Shown here: positions 62,726 through 64,000 of the stretch, piece after piece
Layout of the letters: the number at the start of each line of letters is the position of its first letter
How positions within the stretch are numbered: the first letter of the stretch is position 1
NCBI GenBank assembly: GCA_949289635.1
Contig: CASEOS010000003.1
Coordinates: 1 to 64,000 of the forward strand
Direction of reading: 5' to 3'
Source of the DNA: an uncultured Eubacteriales bacterium
GTDB taxonomy: Bacteria; Bacillota; Clostridia; TANB77; CAG-508
DNA: 64,000 nt
The notes under the pieces: generated by a model
What the model saw: only the letters and a program-made list of their open reading frames with translations
Databases searched by the model: none
What the model was told of the DNA's origin: nothing
Position numbers and translations under genes: made by a program

Positions 62726-63469
62726 TTATTTCTCATATTCCACATCAACTAAGTATAAACCTTGTGGTGGTAATGTTTTTCCTGCATTTTCTCTCTTTTT
62801 AGATTGTATAATTGTCTGTATTGCAGTTGGTTCCATTTTCCCTAATCCTACCTCTACAAGGGTTCCTGAAATAATTCTTACCATGTTATATAAAAAGCCA
62901 TTGCCTGTTAATTCTATGTAAATTCTTTCATTTCCTGCATCTATTACATCGGCTTTATAGATTGTTCGTACACTGCTTTTACTACTTGTTCCACTTGCTT
63001 TAAATGCTTTAAAATCATGTTCTCCTTCAAAATATTTTATAGCTTTTTGCATCTTACATATATCTAATTTCATTGGTATATGTGTTTCTAAATTTCTATA
63101 AATTGCTGTTCCATATTTTGAATTATTGATAATATATCGATATGTTTTTCTTTTACAATTTAATCGACTATGAAATCTTTCTTCTACTTCTTCTGCTGAT
63201 TTTATAAGAATGGACTTTTTCAAGTTAGAATTCAAAGCTATTGGAATTTTTTCAATTGGTATATTAGAATTCGTCTTAAAGTTCGCTACTTGTCCAAGTG
63301 CATGAACTCCAGCATCTGTTCTACCAGATGCCGTTAAATCTACTTCTTCTCCTGTAATTTGTTTAATTGCCTTTTCAATTTCTCCTTGAATATTTAATTT
63401 AGTCGGCTGTTTTTGCCATCCATTAAAATCTTTTCCATCATATTCAATAACTAATTTAATATTTCTCAT
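62726..63469 (-). CDS. truA: tRNA pseudouridine(38-40) synthase TruA
   Basis: About 247 residues. Motifs YDGKDFNGWQKQP at the start, the catalytic Asp in ASGRTDAGVHALGQ near residue 52, and FLYNMVRIISGTLVEVG near 195. Start MRNIKL at 63469 follows AGAGGA by nine bases; longer frames have no family support. Modifies the anticodon arm of many tRNAs. Confidence 0.95.
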   Translation of the reverse strand: MRNIKLVIEYDGKDFNGWQKQPTKLNIQGEIEKAIKQITGEEVDLTASGRTDAGVHALGQVANFKTNSNIPIEKIPIALNSNLKKSILIKSAEEVEERFHSRLNCKRKTYRYIINNSKYGTAIYRNLETHIPMKLDICKMQKAIKYFEGEHDFKAFKASGTSSKSSVRTIYKADVIDAGNERIYIELTGNGFLYNMVRIISGTLVEVGLGKMEPTAIQTIIQSKKRENAGKTLPPQGLYLVDVEYEK

Positions 63470-63560
63470 AATTTGATTTCCTCTTTTAATTATATTTACT
63501 TTTTTGATTTTATTGAAATTAATTAAAAAACATTCCATAATATTTGTTTAAACACTAACC

Positions 63561-63591
63561 AATAAAAGTCGCTATATATGCGACTTTTATT
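63561..63591 (-). terminator. Terminator after the diadenylate cyclase gene
   Basis: AATAAAAGTCGC-ATATATA-GCGACTTTTATT hairpin overlapping the stop codon. Confidence 0.85.
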
Positions 63592-64000
63592 CTTTCTTTT
63601 CTTCTTGTTTTGCTTTTTCTTCTTGTTTTTCCTTACGCAATTTTTCTCTGATTTCTCTTAATTTCATTCTTCTTTCTTTTTTCTCTACTGCAAATCTTTT
63701 TGTCACTACATTTGTAATTAATATTTTTTTCAATGCATCTTCACTAACATCTGCGATTAATGTTCCATCTTTTGCAATAGAAATTTTTCCTGTTTCTTCA
63801 GATACCACCACTACAATACTGTCAGATTCTTTAGATATACCTATTGCAGCTCTATGTCTAGTTCCTAATTCTTTGGCAATATCATTATCATCAGCAAGTG
63901 GTAATACACAAGCTGATGCTGCAATTTTATTTCCAGAAATAATAACTGCACCATCATGTAATGGAGTCTTTGGTTCAAAGATATTAACCAATAATTGAGG
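63587..64000 (-). CDS. cdaA: Diadenylate cyclase, CdaA type, C-terminal part (cut by the window edge)
   Basis: The visible ~137 residues contain PLHDGAVII (DGA) and GTRHRAAIGIS (RHR), the two conserved catalytic motifs of the DAC domain, then a Lys/Glu-rich tail. The frame stays open to 64000 (PQLLVNIFEP), so the N-terminal membrane part lies outside. Makes cyclic di-AMP, which controls potassium and osmotic balance. CdaA is preferred over DisA because the DNA-binding tail is lacking. Confidence 0.85.
   Translation of the reverse strand, partial: PQLLVNIFEPKTPLHDGAVIISGNKIAASACVLPLADDNDIAKELGTRHRAAIGISKESDSIVVVVSEETGKISIAKDGTLIADVSEDALKKILITNVVTKRFAVEKKERRMKLREIREKLRKEKQEEKAKQEEKKE

Noticed and set aside
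1..64000. CRISPR array or prophage
   Set aside because: No regularly spaced short repeats, cas genes, integrase or phage structural genes seen.

Overview
The window looks like a chromosome segment of an AT-rich, low-GC, endospore-forming member of the Clostridia (Bacillota). The evidence is strong Shine-Dalgarno sites (AGGAGG), A/T-ending codons, AGA as the main Arg codon, the sporulation genes yqfC, yqfD, bofA, yaaL and a pdaA-like deacetylase, and the Gram-positive division genes divIVA and sepF. Nearly all genes lie on the minus strand, co-directional with the 16S rRNA gene whose 5' end is cut by the left edge. No species is claimed.

Layout. 1-850: 16S 5' end and three tandem consensus promoters. 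0.85-20 kb: GH15-type hydrolase, beta-CASP nuclease, ftsK, rsmD, divIVA/sepF, miaA, mutL, dCMP deaminase and a very large FtsX-type permease with its ATPase (20.7-21.4 kb). 21.6-27.5 kb: SPL-like radical SAM protein, a folate/dTMP block (dfrA, thyA, folC) and a PflX-like radical SAM protein. 27.6-30.5 kb: a degraded accessory island (gene remnants, a mazE-mazF deletion chimera, a PD-(D/E)XK endonuclease) abutting a tRNA-Met/tRNA-Tyr operon; the tRNA-Tyr gene is split by a 228-nt group I intron. 30.7-40.7 kb: housekeeping and sporulation genes (acyl-CoA ligase with TetR, ylbF, ybeY, yqfD, yqfC, deacetylase). 41-44 kb: a complete agr-type quorum-sensing module (agrA, agrC, agrD, agrB). 44-54.5 kb: rluA-type synthase, methyltransferase between two foldback elements, small membrane proteins, uvrC, a 969-aa protein of unknown function, hpt and a degenerate ALDH-like protein. 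54.7-57 kb: glmS ribozyme and glmS. 57-64 kb: HAD phosphatase, bofA/yaaL, an orphan VirD4-like coupling ATPase, a metal exporter, truA and the C-terminal part of a diadenylate cyclase.

Most striking observations. (1) Three genes are interrupted by the same kind of lesion: an in-frame CGG codon followed by A, where slipping +1 to GGA (Gly) restores the conserved reading frame and where frame 0 stops within 2-4 codons. Two are the essential-type genes mutL and dCMP deaminase, which have no other defect; the third is in a decayed gene. By-eye inspection found no in-frame CGG codon in any intact gene of the window. This suggests that CGG is unassigned or poorly decoded here and tolerates or triggers +1 frameshifting. 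(2) A self-splicing-type group I intron sits inside the tRNA-Tyr anticodon, between positions 35 and 36, with an internal guide that pairs across both exons. It has an I-Ssp6803I-like endonuclease gene just downstream of the tRNA rather than inside the intron. (3) Several dispersed long inverted repeats share a GGGGACGG core, and a second family of foldback elements flanks a methyltransferase gene.
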